Source: Manduca sexta (Eukaryota > Arthropoda > Insecta > Lepidoptera > Sphingidae). Taken from it: a stretch of DNA of 64,000 nt. Every line of letters starts with the position of its first letter. The first letter of the stretch is position 1. The stretch is taken from contig NC_051129.1 in the NCBI RefSeq assembly GCF_014839805.1, forward strand, positions 5,832,920-5,896,919, written 5' to 3'. A program made the translations under genes and the position numbers. The notes under the pieces are model-generated. The model had not been told where the DNA came from. It was given only the letters and a program-made list of their open reading frames with translations, and searched no databases. Positions 14,601-29,600 of this stretch are shown here, piece after piece.

Positions 14601-17600
14601 TTGCGAAAATTTTACAAATGTGTGTTGTCAGAATTGATGACAACTACAATATTTTCCACAAATTTATCCATTGCTACGCCATAGCGCTTCGACTGCACTA
14701 CAATGAACACTCTTTAATTATGGGTCCTTTGGATGTCCTAACACATATTACATGATAAATCTGGTAGCCATAATAGAATGATGAAACACTCACGACGCAT
14801 TAGCTTCTGGTATGATGTCATCTGCGACGACGTATATCATCGCGCCGGCTGCGAAGGCGAGCGCGTACGGCAAGGCGGGCTTGGCGGCCGCCACCGCAAC
14901 CGCGCCCAGCACGCCGAACACTGGCTCTACCATGCCGGAAAGCTGCCCGTACCTGGGGGAGAAAAATTGACTTTTACTAGGCGTTGCTCGCGGCTTCACC
15001 CGCGTGACAAGCTCTTCCCGCTACAGAAGTCCCTAAATCACTATAGCGATCCATAGCGCACATTTTAATCCCGGACATGTTCTATGTGTGTGCCAAATTT
15101 CTTCTAAATTCGTGTAGCGGTTGCTCGGTTTTTAGGTACTTCTAACATACATCCAAATATTTTCGCAAACATTAGCAATCCTGTTTTATTCATACTTAAT
15201 TTTTACATTCAATACATGCATGCCTTTTATTTCGGAGATGTAGGAAGAGGTAAATAAGTGCACCTTCCCTTTCGGTATATGTTTTCCGTGTCATGATGTG
15301 ATAAGGGGCGAGGTTATCGCCATATCGTAATTTATTCATATTTAGCATCCATACATGTAAGTAAGTTGGTGGATGGACCTAATTGACCACCAAGTTTAAC
15401 GCTAAACTTAAAAACCATACATAACAATAATACACATAGTTTTGGCGTTTGATGAGGTCATCATCATCATCCCTTAGGTAGAGGAAGTTATATTAATCGT
15501 CATGGTTGAAGTGGCAACAGTAGCTAAGAAATTCTATCTACGTACTGGAAATTATTTTATAAATTCCAAAAAAAAAATTGCATTGACTCTAAAATAGACT
15601 AATACGGTCACATTTAGGTCACATTAGCCACAACCCAGCTACACATAAATAGAGAAAGTTAAAATTTCTCCGGGAGATCAAGTTTAAAGAACAAAGACAC
15701 TTTAATTTCCAACGAATAAACTTGTCCAAAGGGCAGAGAAATCTTAGACTAACAACCAGTGTATGTATTTTAGCACATTGCAGTTAGTGAGATGATAATT
15801 TAAAGAACAAATTCAGATTTAAAGCGTGAACAGGAATGCGGTTGGACCGTGATCTGTTCGCGACGAACTGTTTCGGGATTATCTTGTTCTAGTTTACTTT
15901 GTACGCCGCCACGACTTCGATGAATGTCATTTCGCGGAATGTCCTGACCGTTTTGTCAAACCAGAATAGAAAGAACAAATCTATACCTAAATCAACGGAC
16001 TTGTTATTTTAGTAATTGGCTTGCGTTGTCCATAAAACATTTATTAAAATAATATATTACATATTTCTTTAGCAACTTCACGCTTTTGTTACATTTAATA
16101 ATAATAATAATAATATCAGCCCTGTATTATATACTTGCCCACTGCTGAGCACGGGCCTCCTCTACTACTGAGAGGGATTAGGCCTTAGTCCACCACGCTG
16201 GCCTAGTGCGGATTGGTAGACTTCACACACCTTCGAAATTCCTATAGAGAACTTCTCAGATGTGCAGCTTTTCTCACGATGTTTTCCTTCACCGTTAAAG
16301 CGAACGATAAATTCACGAAGAATACACACATGATTTTAGAAAAGTCATAGGTGTGTGCCCTTGCGATTTGAACCTGCGGACATTCGTCTTGGCAGTCCGT
16401 TCCACACCCAACTAGGCTATCGCCGCTTACTACATTGTTACATTTAAGTTAATTAATATGGTGCAAAATTTACCTACCATTTTATGAATGGAAATAATGA
16501 GTAAAAAACGTAGGTATTCTAAGATGGTTCAGTAATCTATATATATAAAAGAAAGTCGGGTTAGTTACACTATTTTTAATTCAAGAACGGCTGAACCGAT
16601 TTGGCTGAAAATTGGTGGGGAGCTTGGAACCAGGAGATGGACATAGGATACTTTTTACTATTATATAAATCTGAAGAGTTTGTTTTGTTTGTTTGAATGC
16701 GCTAATCTCAGGAACTACTGTTTCGAATTGAAATTTTTTTTTAATAGAAAAATGTTGCAATAACTGGGAAAATTTATTCGTCTCGAGGGCTTCCGTTGCG
16801 TGCGCTGGGTAAACGGTTATAGTTATGAAATAAATAGGTATGATGGAATTATTCCTCCTAAAAAGTTCTAAAACATATAATTTATAAAACAAAGTCCCCC
16901 GCCACATCTGTCTGCCTGTCTGAACGCGTGAAACTCAAAAACTACCAAACGGATTTTGATGAAATTTGGTATACATATAGTTTGAGATCTTGCGAAGAAC
17001 ATAGGCTCCTTTTATCGCGGGAAAAATATAAAGCGTGATTGTTATAACGGATTTTTTTTCCCGAAAAACTATATCACGCGGGCGGAGCCGCGGGCAAAAG
17101 CTTGTTTGTAATATAAGTAGAGTAACTAAATGATGTAGATATGAATGTCATACAGCAATTGCAGTCAGTTTAACTTAAAGCAATAAAATAAACCGTAGAA
17201 CTGTAATTAACTGAAAACTAATGCGCATCACAAACTTATCCATGTTCTGAAATCTCTTTTTTTCATATAGGTACGTAGCACGAATAATTAACTACAGTGA
17301 TATATGAAAAGATTATTACATTTTACTTTTTTACGATCTCGTGTTCCAGAGATGGAGATCTTGAAAACAGTCTCGTGTACAAAACATTGATCACAAAGTC
17401 AAGTATCAGTGTGTTGTTAATTTTCACGTATGCGGGTGGTGGGGTGGCGGGGTGAGGTGTGCGGTGCGATGCCGAAAGAGGCCGCTAACGAATTGTTTTG
17501 GTGAAAGTGCGGGCCGGTGCCGCGACCACATTCCGACGAACTGGTCGAGGAGCCGCCGCTGTGGGAAACGCCGGCACCGGCCCACCCCACACGACGACCA

Positions 17601-20600
17601 AGCCCTATCTAACTACCACGGATGTAGACCAACAACCCGCTCTATTGTTACATCTACACTCACCATCTGCGAAAACTTCTTACAAAGTGCCTAGTTTATA
17701 ATCTACTTGTGACGTCACTCCACAAAACTCAATTCAGCGCATGCGAATCGAGTACAAACCGATAAAGAAGAACTTTCAAAAGCTAGAGCAAACAAGAGTG
17801 GGCTAATGTGTTGTGTAACGCGAGGGCAGACAGGGGCAGTTGGGGGCTAGAACTGAGTCGAGATTAGTCTAAGTTAGGTAACAATGAGTTAATGTGGTAG
17901 TGAGCGCGATAGCTAGGTGGAATACGAGGGGAAACGGGTTTCGTGAAGTTGGCTTGGAGCGCGCGGCGAGGGCGGTGAGGGCGGCGGCGGGTGCGCGAAC
18001 GTGATGTTATGTTATCGCATGCATTATTCAGCGGGTGGCGAAAGCGGCAATTTGCGACAATATCCACTGATTCGCAGAATTGCCGACTGTTGAGCTGCCG
18101 ACAAGGCATAAAACAACGAGCTCCGTCACCCAATAACAAGTTGAATTTTAATAAAAGTTTGCAAATGAAATGTATGAACCGACCATTTGCACATTATATT
18201 TAGCTCACATGTTAATGCTTCTTACAGATATTTCATGATTTGTAGTATATTATAGAATCGAGATAGTTATGGGAATAGAAGTAGGCTAACCTGATTTACA
18301 TTGTACACCTCAACTATAAAATTGTAAATATCATGTACATTTTTCGTAACCCTGGCTATAGACGTGTAACTGAAGATTACTCTGCCAAAAAACAATATTT
18401 AATATACCTAAATGTGTGAATTATAGTTTCGGGGTGAGATAAAACTGTTTTGCTTAACATATCAATAACACCTTGTGGACATATTTCTCTACAGTATGAT
18501 TGAGCCAGCTTGACCGTGGTGGTAATAGAAAACTAATGTGAGAGACATCTTGGTGTTGTGCTTTGTATGCTAAGTGCGAATTGCAGAGGATCAAAATAAG
18601 AGACGGAGAGGTTGCATGTCACAAAGCTTACCTATGTTTACTGTCCTACTTTATTTTTGTTTTGTCGCAGGACATTTGTAACCAAACTGTGTCGCGACTG
18701 CCCAAGAGGTAAGCACCATCTAGAGCTTACATTTATAAATCACTGCACTCTGATGAGTGATGTTTACATTGACAACTATATCAATAAAATCAGTATAAAG
18801 TATTGGTTACTGTTTCTACTTACACAATCTAGTTTCGAAGCAGCATATACACGGTAGGTACCTACCCTGGCATTAAAAGGACTTACCAACTTGTTTAAAT
18901 TACCTGTTTATGGCTTTACTAAGTGATTGACATCTGACGGTAGCCAGTTTGTTGATGAAGAATAGGGAACTTAGAAGTGTAACGTTAGTCAATCTTAAAG
19001 TAATTAAGTTAAATTATATTTAAATCGCTTCTTATATCAAAATTTAAATTGAATTGTTTATAAGAGTCAGGAAGATGAGGCTGCTGAGCTCTCGAAAAAG
19101 CGACACAACAAATAGTAAACATAGGGTAAATCAAAGCTGCGTATGTCAGAAATTGAAACGTATAAAAATAAACAATTCACAAACCAATTTATTTGTAAAC
19201 TGTTTTATGAAGACGATAACTCCAAATAAAAAAAAAAGTTGTATATACAGTTCATAGGTATTATTTCATACCTAACAATTTGATTAAGAGAATGTTTAGA
19301 AATAGGTGACGCAGCATTGTTTGACTGTCATACACGACAGACGATACACCACAATCATACATTTTTGCAAAGTTTCGTTGAATGTATTCACACATGCTTA
19401 ACGCCTATCTACGGGTAAATAATGTAGTATACGTTTACTACACTACTTAAGATGCGAAACTTTTGTAAGTGTAGCAAGTACTCGCACATCCGCGTTTTTA
19501 TAATTCGTATTTAAAAGGGTCCGAATTGGGGGACAGTAACTTGAAAAGAAGCAACAAGGTCAGTTCTATTGTATTACACTACACTTTTGGGAGATTCTAG
19601 CTTTGCTTTTTCAAATGAGGTCAAAATTCATCAAAATAAACTCAAAGAATAAGCTGAGATTCGTCACAAGATACGCAACCTATGTGTTCTGAAAATTGAT
19701 ACGCCTGTAGCATACTTTGCACATGTTTATTTTTCAGTCCCATGCACGTCTAACAAGTAGCCTGTTTCTGAATAGTCCAAGACAACGTCTACGCGTAACA
19801 GTATGTTTAGTTGCATTCAAATTAAATATTAAGTAATATATCATTTTCAGAGACTGTTTAGCAATGTTCACATGATGAAAAAGCAGGCAGACTAACGCGT
19901 TTCGAAGAGTCGTGTGCTGTGATTAGACTTTCAAGAATCATTATACGACTTTGTCAGGCCATGAAGCAGCTTCTCGTTGTTCTTTAAGGAACTTCTAATG
20001 CTTTATGAAGGTTTTATACGGACATTTTCATCTGAAATCTCCATTACACTTGATCGGTTCGTTCTTTAATCTAGTCAAGAGCACGTTTTTACGATTTATA
20101 CCCAAATATCATTGTTAGTCTCAAGTGTAGTTGTGAGCACTGATATGAATATTGACTTGACTTCTATCAGACCATAGAAATGTAATACCGCTGGCGTAGT
20201 GTAGGTGCAATCGTTCCACTGCTGTGTATTACATGTGAACTAATTCTTACTAACATTCAAAAGTAATTAGTGTATTAAAATAGACAAGTTAATTAAAAAG
20301 TAAATAATTTTTGGTGGTAAATACATTACTTGAGCGTGTGTATATGTAAATACATATCCTGTCCATTTTACGCTTCGCTTACTTTCTAAAACGTACAAAA
20401 CTTTTTTGTACTACAAAGTAGGTCGAGCTTTTTTTAATAATTAACATACTAATTATGCACTGATATGAAAGAAAAACAATGTGGGCACAGAAACAAGTAA
20501 TTTTTGTATCTAAAGCGGACTGGGTGTAGCATTTGTAAACAAATCATATTTGTCAATGGCGGCTTTCTTACTCAAGTTCAGTACTGTCGAATATTATACC

Positions 20601-23600
20601 ATTATCAATATCTGGAGTTGCATAAATTTTATACGATTACATTAATTTACCTTCCATTTTTAAACACTTTATTATAAATCACTAACAAATATGTTTACTT
20701 TTGTGTTCAAAAGTATGCAATTAAGCAGTTCCATCACTTAGGTATGGGATCATCACCACAATACGCTGATATAGAGTGATTAGTGCATTGCCAGTGTTAA
20801 GGAAATAAATCTGGAGTTGCTTAAAAACAAAATACTTTTTGTATGAGAGCAGGGCAGTCTGACCATCACCAGGCTGTAACCTGGTCTGGGTACATCATAG
20901 CTATAATACTTATAAAACTGAAACCATTTTTGCATAATGATTATTTATGTTATCGCGCTTTTGCGAATATGTATTCATATAAAAATTTCAGTTGTGTTCT
21001 GAATGATGGAATAAAGAGTCCTACATATTAGTGTAATGTTGATGGAATTACCTCATGTGTGTTTAGTGTTAAAATTATGTTAAATAAATAGTTTAAGTTA
21101 TAGTGTTATTGACAGTGCTCGGAGCTGCTGTTAGTTTAAAATATAGCAAGGTAACTAAACGGTTAAAAACATTTGACAAGATTAGGCGCAGCATAACGCA
21201 ATATGCGCACAACAAACCGGCCTCGATTGCGCAGAACAGCGCCATCAAGGCTGGCAGCGCCTTCCGGGACGACTTCTTCGGGGCCCACGCGGCGACGGCG
21301 GTGGCCGGCGGCGGCGGCGGTGGCAAACATTGCGGTCGTAGCGTTGCTCTCTCGATTTAATTATTTAACTCTGAAGGCCGATCGCCCGGGGCGGGCAGCG
21401 GGCGGTACGCTGCGACTGGTCGGACGGGTGCGGTCCGGAAGAACGGGCAGACAGCGCGCCGCCGCCCGTGCGCCGCTCACACCACCAGACTCCACGGCAC
21501 CGCAGCGACACATCGCACACCGAGCACACGCAACGCTAAAATTTCGAAATAGACGACTTTCTCGGGTCCAGTAACCGATGGCCATCTAACCAAATACCGC
21601 CTGTCGCGGCTCGCGGCGAGAACGGCATGCAGACACGCGGGCTCGCGCTGCCCAGCCGACGCGCAGCCGCGCTGCCTCGCTACAATAGTTGCGAACGACC
21701 CCGCCGCCTTGAGATTCCTTCCTCAAATATACAAGTATTTAGTATACCTATTGATAATGATAACAACCCACAGGTCTTCTCGAGCGTTAGCAATTGCTTG
21801 TGAAGAATTCAATAGTCGAATACACAACCGTCGGCATTAAATACTTACTGCCCAATTATAGGTAATTTAATTGAATAGGTTATCTAACGAATTAGCCACC
21901 TAATATGGTGCGTACATAAGCATGCTGCGAGCTACGTCACTGTGAGTCATGTGCGCATGCGGTGAGAAACGTTGACTAGACGCATTGTCTACAACAATGG
22001 ATTACAACACCACTTGATCTGATTATATCATATACTGGAGCAAAAAACTTATGTGAACGGATTCATTTTGGAAATGTGACATCTATTTATTAGTGGGTAT
22101 AAAACAATAACAGAAGTCATGTATCATATGTTTTTTGTTGATTATAGTATACTTACATAAAGAAGTTCCGCTTAACAACTGTAAATCGAATTGTTAAACA
22201 AACTTAAACATGTATCAAAACTCAAACACAATATGTAAAGACGTACAGGTTTGAAAAATGTTGCCAATATCCCGAATGTTTAAGACTCGTGAGACGTGCG
22301 AGTTAACTTCTTGCCGGGGCTGCATTCCTCGCTCCTTGCATTCCATACCTATTACGCGTTGTCTTGGACATTTGCTATTTGCCACAATCATATTTATTTA
22401 TATGTGAATCGGTTTTAGAGACATATTAACTTGGAATTAATTACTCACTCACGATTAGAATATGTTGAAATAATTAATGTATCTATTAACATCTATACTC
22501 CGGCAGTTGATACTGGCTTTTGCCTGCTACTTCGTTTGTGGACGGACATATGCACTGAATAAATAGATAAATGCTTTATAAGTTCGCATTTTGAAAATAC
22601 TGAAAAAGTTTAATTTATTTTTCTATATAAATAGTACGCATTTATAATGTAGCAGGTTATTTCTAAGTATAGAAATGTCAATAGCTCTATTTTATTACGG
22701 CTACGTGTAATATCATCGTAAAACACAAATTTGCTAATTAAAATTAAGATCTATTCGATTCGTGGGAAAAATGGACGCATGCCGGAAATGCTTGGTAAAT
22801 GGCAAACTATTCTAAATAAAGCGGAAAGCGGGTGGAATGTTCAAATGTATGATTTTCAGTTTTTACATTACACGAAGTAATATCACCTGGTACTTTACAT
22901 TTTTTTTTAGTTAAGCTGAGCTTAATGTGATGATAAAATAGAATCTTTATTGTTATGAAAACGACCACTGTAATTTTTCTCACACACGACACGTAATAAA
23001 AATTTGTAATTTACCTTGCTTCTAAGCTTAAATATATAAACTGCGCGAAATTCCGCTACAATGTTAAGCATATACACACCGTGTACCACAATTTCGACAA
23101 AATCCCGACACAATAAGTACGACTAAAGTTTAAAAATGCTTAAAGCTTCCATATAGGTTTTTGAGCAGCGCTAGAATCTTATCATGTCTGTACGGGCTTG
23201 TATTACATATTACAGATTTAAAAAAAAAAATTGTTAGGTACATGTCGCATTTCAGATTCATAGTTATTAAATAGCGCGTATAGGCAGGAGATTTAATATT
23301 TTAGGATGCAAATATACTCTAAAAGGTAGACAGGTGCGACTGATGAAATTACGAATCGCTGAGCTTATTCTTTTATGATGTGACAATAGGAACTCATACT
23401 ACACTGTGAACAAGTCCTAATTACACTTGCATAAAAAGTACGGTTATATAATATTGTAAACATAACATAAATATCGAACATAGGTACTGGAGTATACGAT
23501 GATGTAAACTCTAGACACGTGCATGATTAACAATGTATACGTAGCCAATGGTTAGTCAAATTTTTTATTAACAATCTGAATTTTTTTTCTTAAATTTTGA

Positions 23601-26600
23601 TGATTATAAAGTAAAAAACCCTTATTATTAATTGGATTAGAGTCCTAATTCGGTCTTTCAAGTTTAATTTATATTTTAAAACGTTAAGTAAAGAAGTTAA
23701 AATTAAACGACTCAGAAGTTAATATTCTCAATTCGAGTACTCTACGAAAATCTAAATAGTATAAATTAGTGACAATAAAAATCTGCATTAAATATAGGTT
23801 CTGATGAAAATCGTATCACGTGACTGCGTATCTGAGAGTAAAAATGTAGTGGACGCAAAAGCTCCGTCCGATGGGGTCGTCGTTCGGCGGACATTCGCCC
23901 GGTCTCCCGAGCCGGCCAGGATTCCCACTTGAGCGCATTCTTGCCCCCTTTTCCATATAAAGAATTAAGAATCAAGAGCATTTCACAAAACAAAAATGAC
24001 ACCGCCGCATTCCGGATCGCTTTTTGAAATTAAGATATCAGATGTAATCCTTTAAAGCCGATGTGAGATTGTACCGTTTACACGAAAACGAAAAGTTATT
24101 ACGCTATTATGGAATCTAATTTAATCGTGAATTATGATAATTTGTGTGGAAAATATTTTAAAAGATTCTCGTGATATTAACATTATAGGTAAAGATGCTA
24201 TCAAGACGAGAATGTGGACACACCCGATAATTACCTCTTTGGCACTTCATCCAAATTCTATTGGCACGTACGAATTCCCATAATTTTCTACATTAATAAC
24301 AAAATAAGCCGGGGAACGCGTTTTTACCCGTATTATGAACTCTTATAGATTTTATATGTAAATAAAGTGTTTTACCGGGAAAGTTTGTGTGCGAATATTG
24401 TAATGAATTATACCCTATATGCTTTGCCAAGGCAACATAGAAACTGAGCAAAATTTATGGGAAAGGAATAAGAAAAATGAAAGAGCATTATAATTTCTAA
24501 ATAGGAACTTATAGACATGTTGAATAGAGTTGGTTATTAAAAACAAACTAGAGTGCAACGTACTCAGCACGGAGTGAGTGAGCGACGGTATCAAAGGCAC
24601 ATCCATAAAGAGTTGACGCGTACGTGATTTTCGTAGTTCCCGAGCGCTGCGGCCGGCCGGCGCCAACGCAGCGGTTCCCAGAACACAACGGAATGCGACT
24701 ATTTACAACTTTTACCTATTTGGTAACGTTTACAATGCGTGCACGTACTACAATACGCTACGCAGATGTAACCTTTTACTCTCACAACATAATGCACGCT
24801 TGTATGCGGACAAAATATTTCGTGTACAGAAATTTTAATGGTATATCATTTAAAAAAAAAAAGCGTCTTTGCTCTGTGATATATGAGTAACCATATTACA
24901 ATAGTATACTGTTTGAAATATTTTCAGCCAAAGTTTTTGGCTCGTTTAAGGCTATCCATGTAGTCGAGTGGCGAGTAGTTCCGACCGACAACAGTCGCTA
25001 AATGAATTAGCCTGAACAGGAATGGGGTCGGCCAGTCTGGCTACGTTGGCATCCGGCCTAACGACGAGCGCGCGCGCATTCTCTAGCAGCGCGAGCCACG
25101 ATCTAACAGTAGTAAAGAAAAAATACAGTAGCACAGTCGCCGCTAATTCCGCGTACTCACACTTTTACCACACTAGCAACGCAATACGAATGTAGACGGA
25201 AACTATTTTTATTCGAAACAATGTTTAGAAAATAATATTTTTTTATTTCTTAGATGTTAATCTATAGTGTGGCGCAGATGCGTATTTGATATGTTTTTAC
25301 AGATTAAAAAGATTTTATATAATCAAATATTAAACATATTGCATTTGATATAAGTTATTCAAATACACATTTTATTCATGACACCCCACGCAACCAGCTG
25401 CGTAGTGCATAATACTCGTACATTAATTTCCTAGTACAAAATAACATTTTGGCACGCTGAGGTTTGCTTTTACTGTGTACAGTGCACAGAGCAGTCAAAA
25501 TTCGACGGTTGTGGCGATTTCGTTACGCTGTTACGAATCTTGTAATCGACTTTGGGAAGGAAAAATTAGCTCAGAAATTGTTCATGCAATAAATGTTTTT
25601 GGTTAACCTTTCTAAAAATACCACTCAGAACAGATTATATAATACTATACATTTATTTTATGCAGATTGCTAAATCATTCGTGACCATTAATATAATTTA
25701 AGATATTAATACGTACCAGAATGATCTCCATACTGAGAAGCCAGCTGCCTGCAGAGGTAAACTTACAGCCAAACCTTCTGGGAAGTTTTGGATGCCGATG
25801 CCTAACGCCAAGTTCCTGCAAAGAACAAAATAATCGTGTATATTCCGTGGGATAAAACATTCACCTGATAAAAGTACAAATGAACTGAAATATATGTTGC
25901 CTCAAACATGGTAAATTTCGAAAAAATATGGAAAATAACAAGAAGTTTTAAATTCAGACCTGAATTAAATAACTTAAATATATATTCGCAAACATATTAG
26001 ATTATTCACTAATCACAGCAAACAGAGCCATAATGCTACCATTTGCAAGCAATACTAAGTAATTAATGTACATTGTAGCAAATAAAAGCAGTAACGGATA
26101 TATGGTAGCAGTGACACATTCCTCGAGAAGACAGTCGCCCACCCCTCCGCCCTCCCCCACTCCCCGCCGGCCACACTGCACCTGCGACCCTCACCGTTGC
26201 TCGCTCTAGGAATGCGAATAACTGTACAACGTACAGCCTCCGTCACCGTTAAACACAACCGTTTCTACGATGCAACACAACTTACCGCTCGTAATATATT
26301 GTGCAATACCGTAACATCATACAATTTGTACATTTTGATCGTCTTTACTTATTACATACGAGAGTTAAAAATATTTGTAACGTGCGTTCGTAGAAAGTGT
26401 TATGATTGAACGCTTCCACTAAATACTATAATTAAGGCCGTACTCTACATTTTCAGAAATTTCGCTGATAAATGTCGAATTATGTAATATGTATGTACTT
26501 TGATGTTGCTGTAAGTGCCGAATTTCTAGAAAATATTTTTAAAAGTTTCACATATTATGATATTTATAAACGCAGTCTATGAGAGAACATTTAAGTCACG

Positions 26601-29600
26601 ACATTGATGATCTTCATCCTCATCAGAGGCGGTGGCATCGATTTTCATATCCAAGTAGCGTAGATTTCTTTAGATGTGACATTAACGGGATCTCGAAACG
26701 CAATGACAACTAAAAGTACTAATAGCGACGTAAACGGAAGCGTTGGGAATTTCTGTTAAAATGGTTATCTTAATAAACATGTACGGCGGCGCGGAGGCTT
26801 TGAGCTCGGTGAAAGCTGGCCGGTACGAGCGGCGCATGCGCTGACAAACCGCTGCCGATCAATTGAGTTAAAACTTCCATTATGAACAACCACTGTAGGT
26901 ATTTTACCGGTTTTGGTTAAACGTCAAATTTCCCAAACAGGAAATTATAGTTTACTTTCTGAAACATTTATTTTCTCTTTCGCTGTAAATGTCATGGAAA
27001 TTTAATTATTATTCTGTATAAATAAGGATGCGAAAACATGTAAACAGTTCCTGGAGTTTGGTTTGATATCAAGACACAATGTCGGGGATAGAGATGAAAT
27101 AAAAAAAAAACATGATGGTATATGAAATATTATAAAATTAATATTAAATTTATGAAAGTCTTATGCTCATGGTAAGATAATTATTGTAGTAAATAAATCA
27201 TTAGTTACGAATTACCACTATCGTTAAAAGTTCCCTCACATTGAGCTCTAAATAAATAAACACCAACAGTTCAAGCCTAAGAGTGTCACATACAACAATA
27301 CACAGCCATACAGTTGCACTAATCTACGTAGATCCTGGCTACGTGGGCTTCTGAGAAATGTTATCAATAAAACAAATACAAAAGACGTTTGGTTCCAATA
27401 TTCACTACTCAGGTTTGAAACTAACGTGGATTAAATAAAAAACACCCCTGAGCGGCAATTGAACCTGTACCCTGTGTTTTCACAGCGGATTCATTGCCCG
27501 CTGCGCCACCGATACGAAGTTTAGTGTAAACTATTAACGAAGTGATTTATTAAGCAGCTCGGGGGCGGGCGGAAAAGTAGGCAATGTTATACGTAATTTA
27601 TCTTCGAGAACGCAGAAGTTTTTTATGATGGTTTAATATGAATACTTTAATCACATTAGGATTACATTAATAAGGTCCTTGTGTGTAGATATGGTTATAT
27701 GAAACATAAGTACTGAGGGAAGCTGGCTATATAAAAATATGATTTATTGTAATTAAAATGAAACGAAGGGCTTCATTGTGTGTAAAAGTTATTTGTATTA
27801 ACATTGTCTTCTATGCTCAGGATACAATATAACTACATTGCAATCTTTAAAACCAATGCATAATAAAGTATAAAATTTACTTTAATTGGATTTTAAATTA
27901 TTAAGAAATGATCGCCACGTAAAGATGCAGAAAAGGTATCCTCGGCCATACAACCACGAGAAACTAACACTACGGACTTGAAATGCCACTTAGTGTAAAC
28001 TATCACTTTAAAACAGCCCTAAAATACTTAGGTAAATAAGGCCTGTACTAAAGAAGATATGTGAAAAAATTGCATTTATTAATACCAACAGTTTAAAAAT
28101 GGCAACAGCCAGCTAATGGGTACCTATTCCTTAACAAACTCAAGTGCTGTCACTTCTTTCAGTTGCTCATTTACTGGACATTAGAATCCACAAGAGCTCT
28201 CTACTTTCCTGGCATAATGTGATGACGAGTACCACAAGAATGTACCGATCGAATAAAACTGTATAAAGCAGTATTAGACTTTGAGAGACGTCAATAAAAT
28301 ATGCTAGATTGTAAGAGTACCCTAGAAATAATCAATAGTAATACGTTTCGATATACCAAAAAAAATATTACTAATATTAATGCTCCGGGAATTTTTATCT
28401 ACTACTTCATTAGGCGCAAATATATAAAATACTTATTATACCCACTCATTGATAGATAGACTATAGGTTTCAAGTTATTTAAGGGATCCAAAGTTATATC
28501 TGGGATGGCGAAACGGGCGGAATAGAGCGACCCCGGCAATTGTTCTTACTAGCACCACTTAGCTGCAAAAGTCAATATAGCATACATATTATCGCTGAAT
28601 TTCATTTTTGTATTTACAATAGAATATTGAAACATAGAGTTATAGTCATTTAGTCCACAAAATATAAGGATAAATACGGGCTTTAAGATCTGGCGTTGAA
28701 CTAAACGTCTCTCGATGGTTGACTATACTATAGTATACCTGTCTATTATAATATAGGAAAATAGAAACAAGGATATATAGTCGAGTTATTCCATTAACCA
28801 TAGCATATAGGAAAGAGAAGAATATTTATCGACAATATTCTTTTATTTTGGATTAAATGCTGAAATGGCTTATTTTGTGATGTAGAGGTCCCAGTTTTGA
28901 GTTATTAAGTTGAAGCAATTTTTCGGTTTGTGAAACATTGTACATCGACGATAAAATTAATATTTTAGAGTAGCGATATCAAGTCAAATAATTTATTTTA
29001 TACCTATTTATCAAAAATGCCATTGCAGTAATTTATAAGACCACAAGGAAAAGTTTAACATGACATGGGCATGACTAAGTTTTATATTACTGCTTAAGTT
29101 AATACATGACTTTTGGAGGTTGTTTGTGAATAAATAAAACATCACAAGAGGTTATCACCTCTATTTGAACTCTACCTTGTCGCATAAAGCCAATGTTTTG
29201 CAATTTTCATCTGACATCTAACAGTAATCATAGATTTTTCATTCATCAGTCATTTCTAAAGTTCGGATAGGAATTTGAAAACAATATCTCAGTATGAGGA
29301 CCATACCTACCTGGTATTGAATACAAATTCTTGTAAAACATTATCTAGTGATATTATTGCGATTATATACTTACATGTGTATAGATACAGATAGAGATGT
29401 AGCGAGTACACTAATTGTTGGCCGAGTTTATTCCGTTTTAACACTTTACGGGCCTGGCTCATCGCCGAAGCAGATTTCAATCCCAAAAATCAGAAGTGTG
29501 TTTTAAAACTAAAAACAGACAAATGTTTACAGGCCTATTTAGGAATCGAACCTCCCTGTCTATAACCTAATACGCTCCGACTAAGTATATATAATAAGAG

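Larger units (their letters stand above)
5661..14793 (-). other. ZIP11: ZIP11 intron 6 (9.1 kb, phase 2)
   Basis: GTGAGT donor at 14793 and TTTGCAG acceptor at 5661. It contains a dispersed element (5697-5876), a foldback MITE (6395-6568), a SINE (7242-7538), a retroposon tail-like stretch near 12.1 kb and GC-rich islands near 11.4-11.5, 12.4 and 13.5 kb. Otherwise it is AT-rich with no supported gene. Confidence 0.85.
14953..25716 (-). other. ZIP11: ZIP11 intron 5 (10.8 kb, phase 2)
   Basis: GTACGT donor at 25716 and CCCCCAG acceptor at 14953. Holds dispersed elements (14976-15170, 16533-17103), a SINE (16099-16434) and GC-rich islands at 17.4-18.0, 21.2-21.7, 23.85 and 24.6 kb. No second gene is supported. 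Confidence 0.85.

Noticed and set aside
21103..21585. Four long frames across the intron 5 CpG island
   Set aside because: Frames on both strands and several phases are open at once; low-complexity Ala/Gly/Pro/Arg content and no known family.
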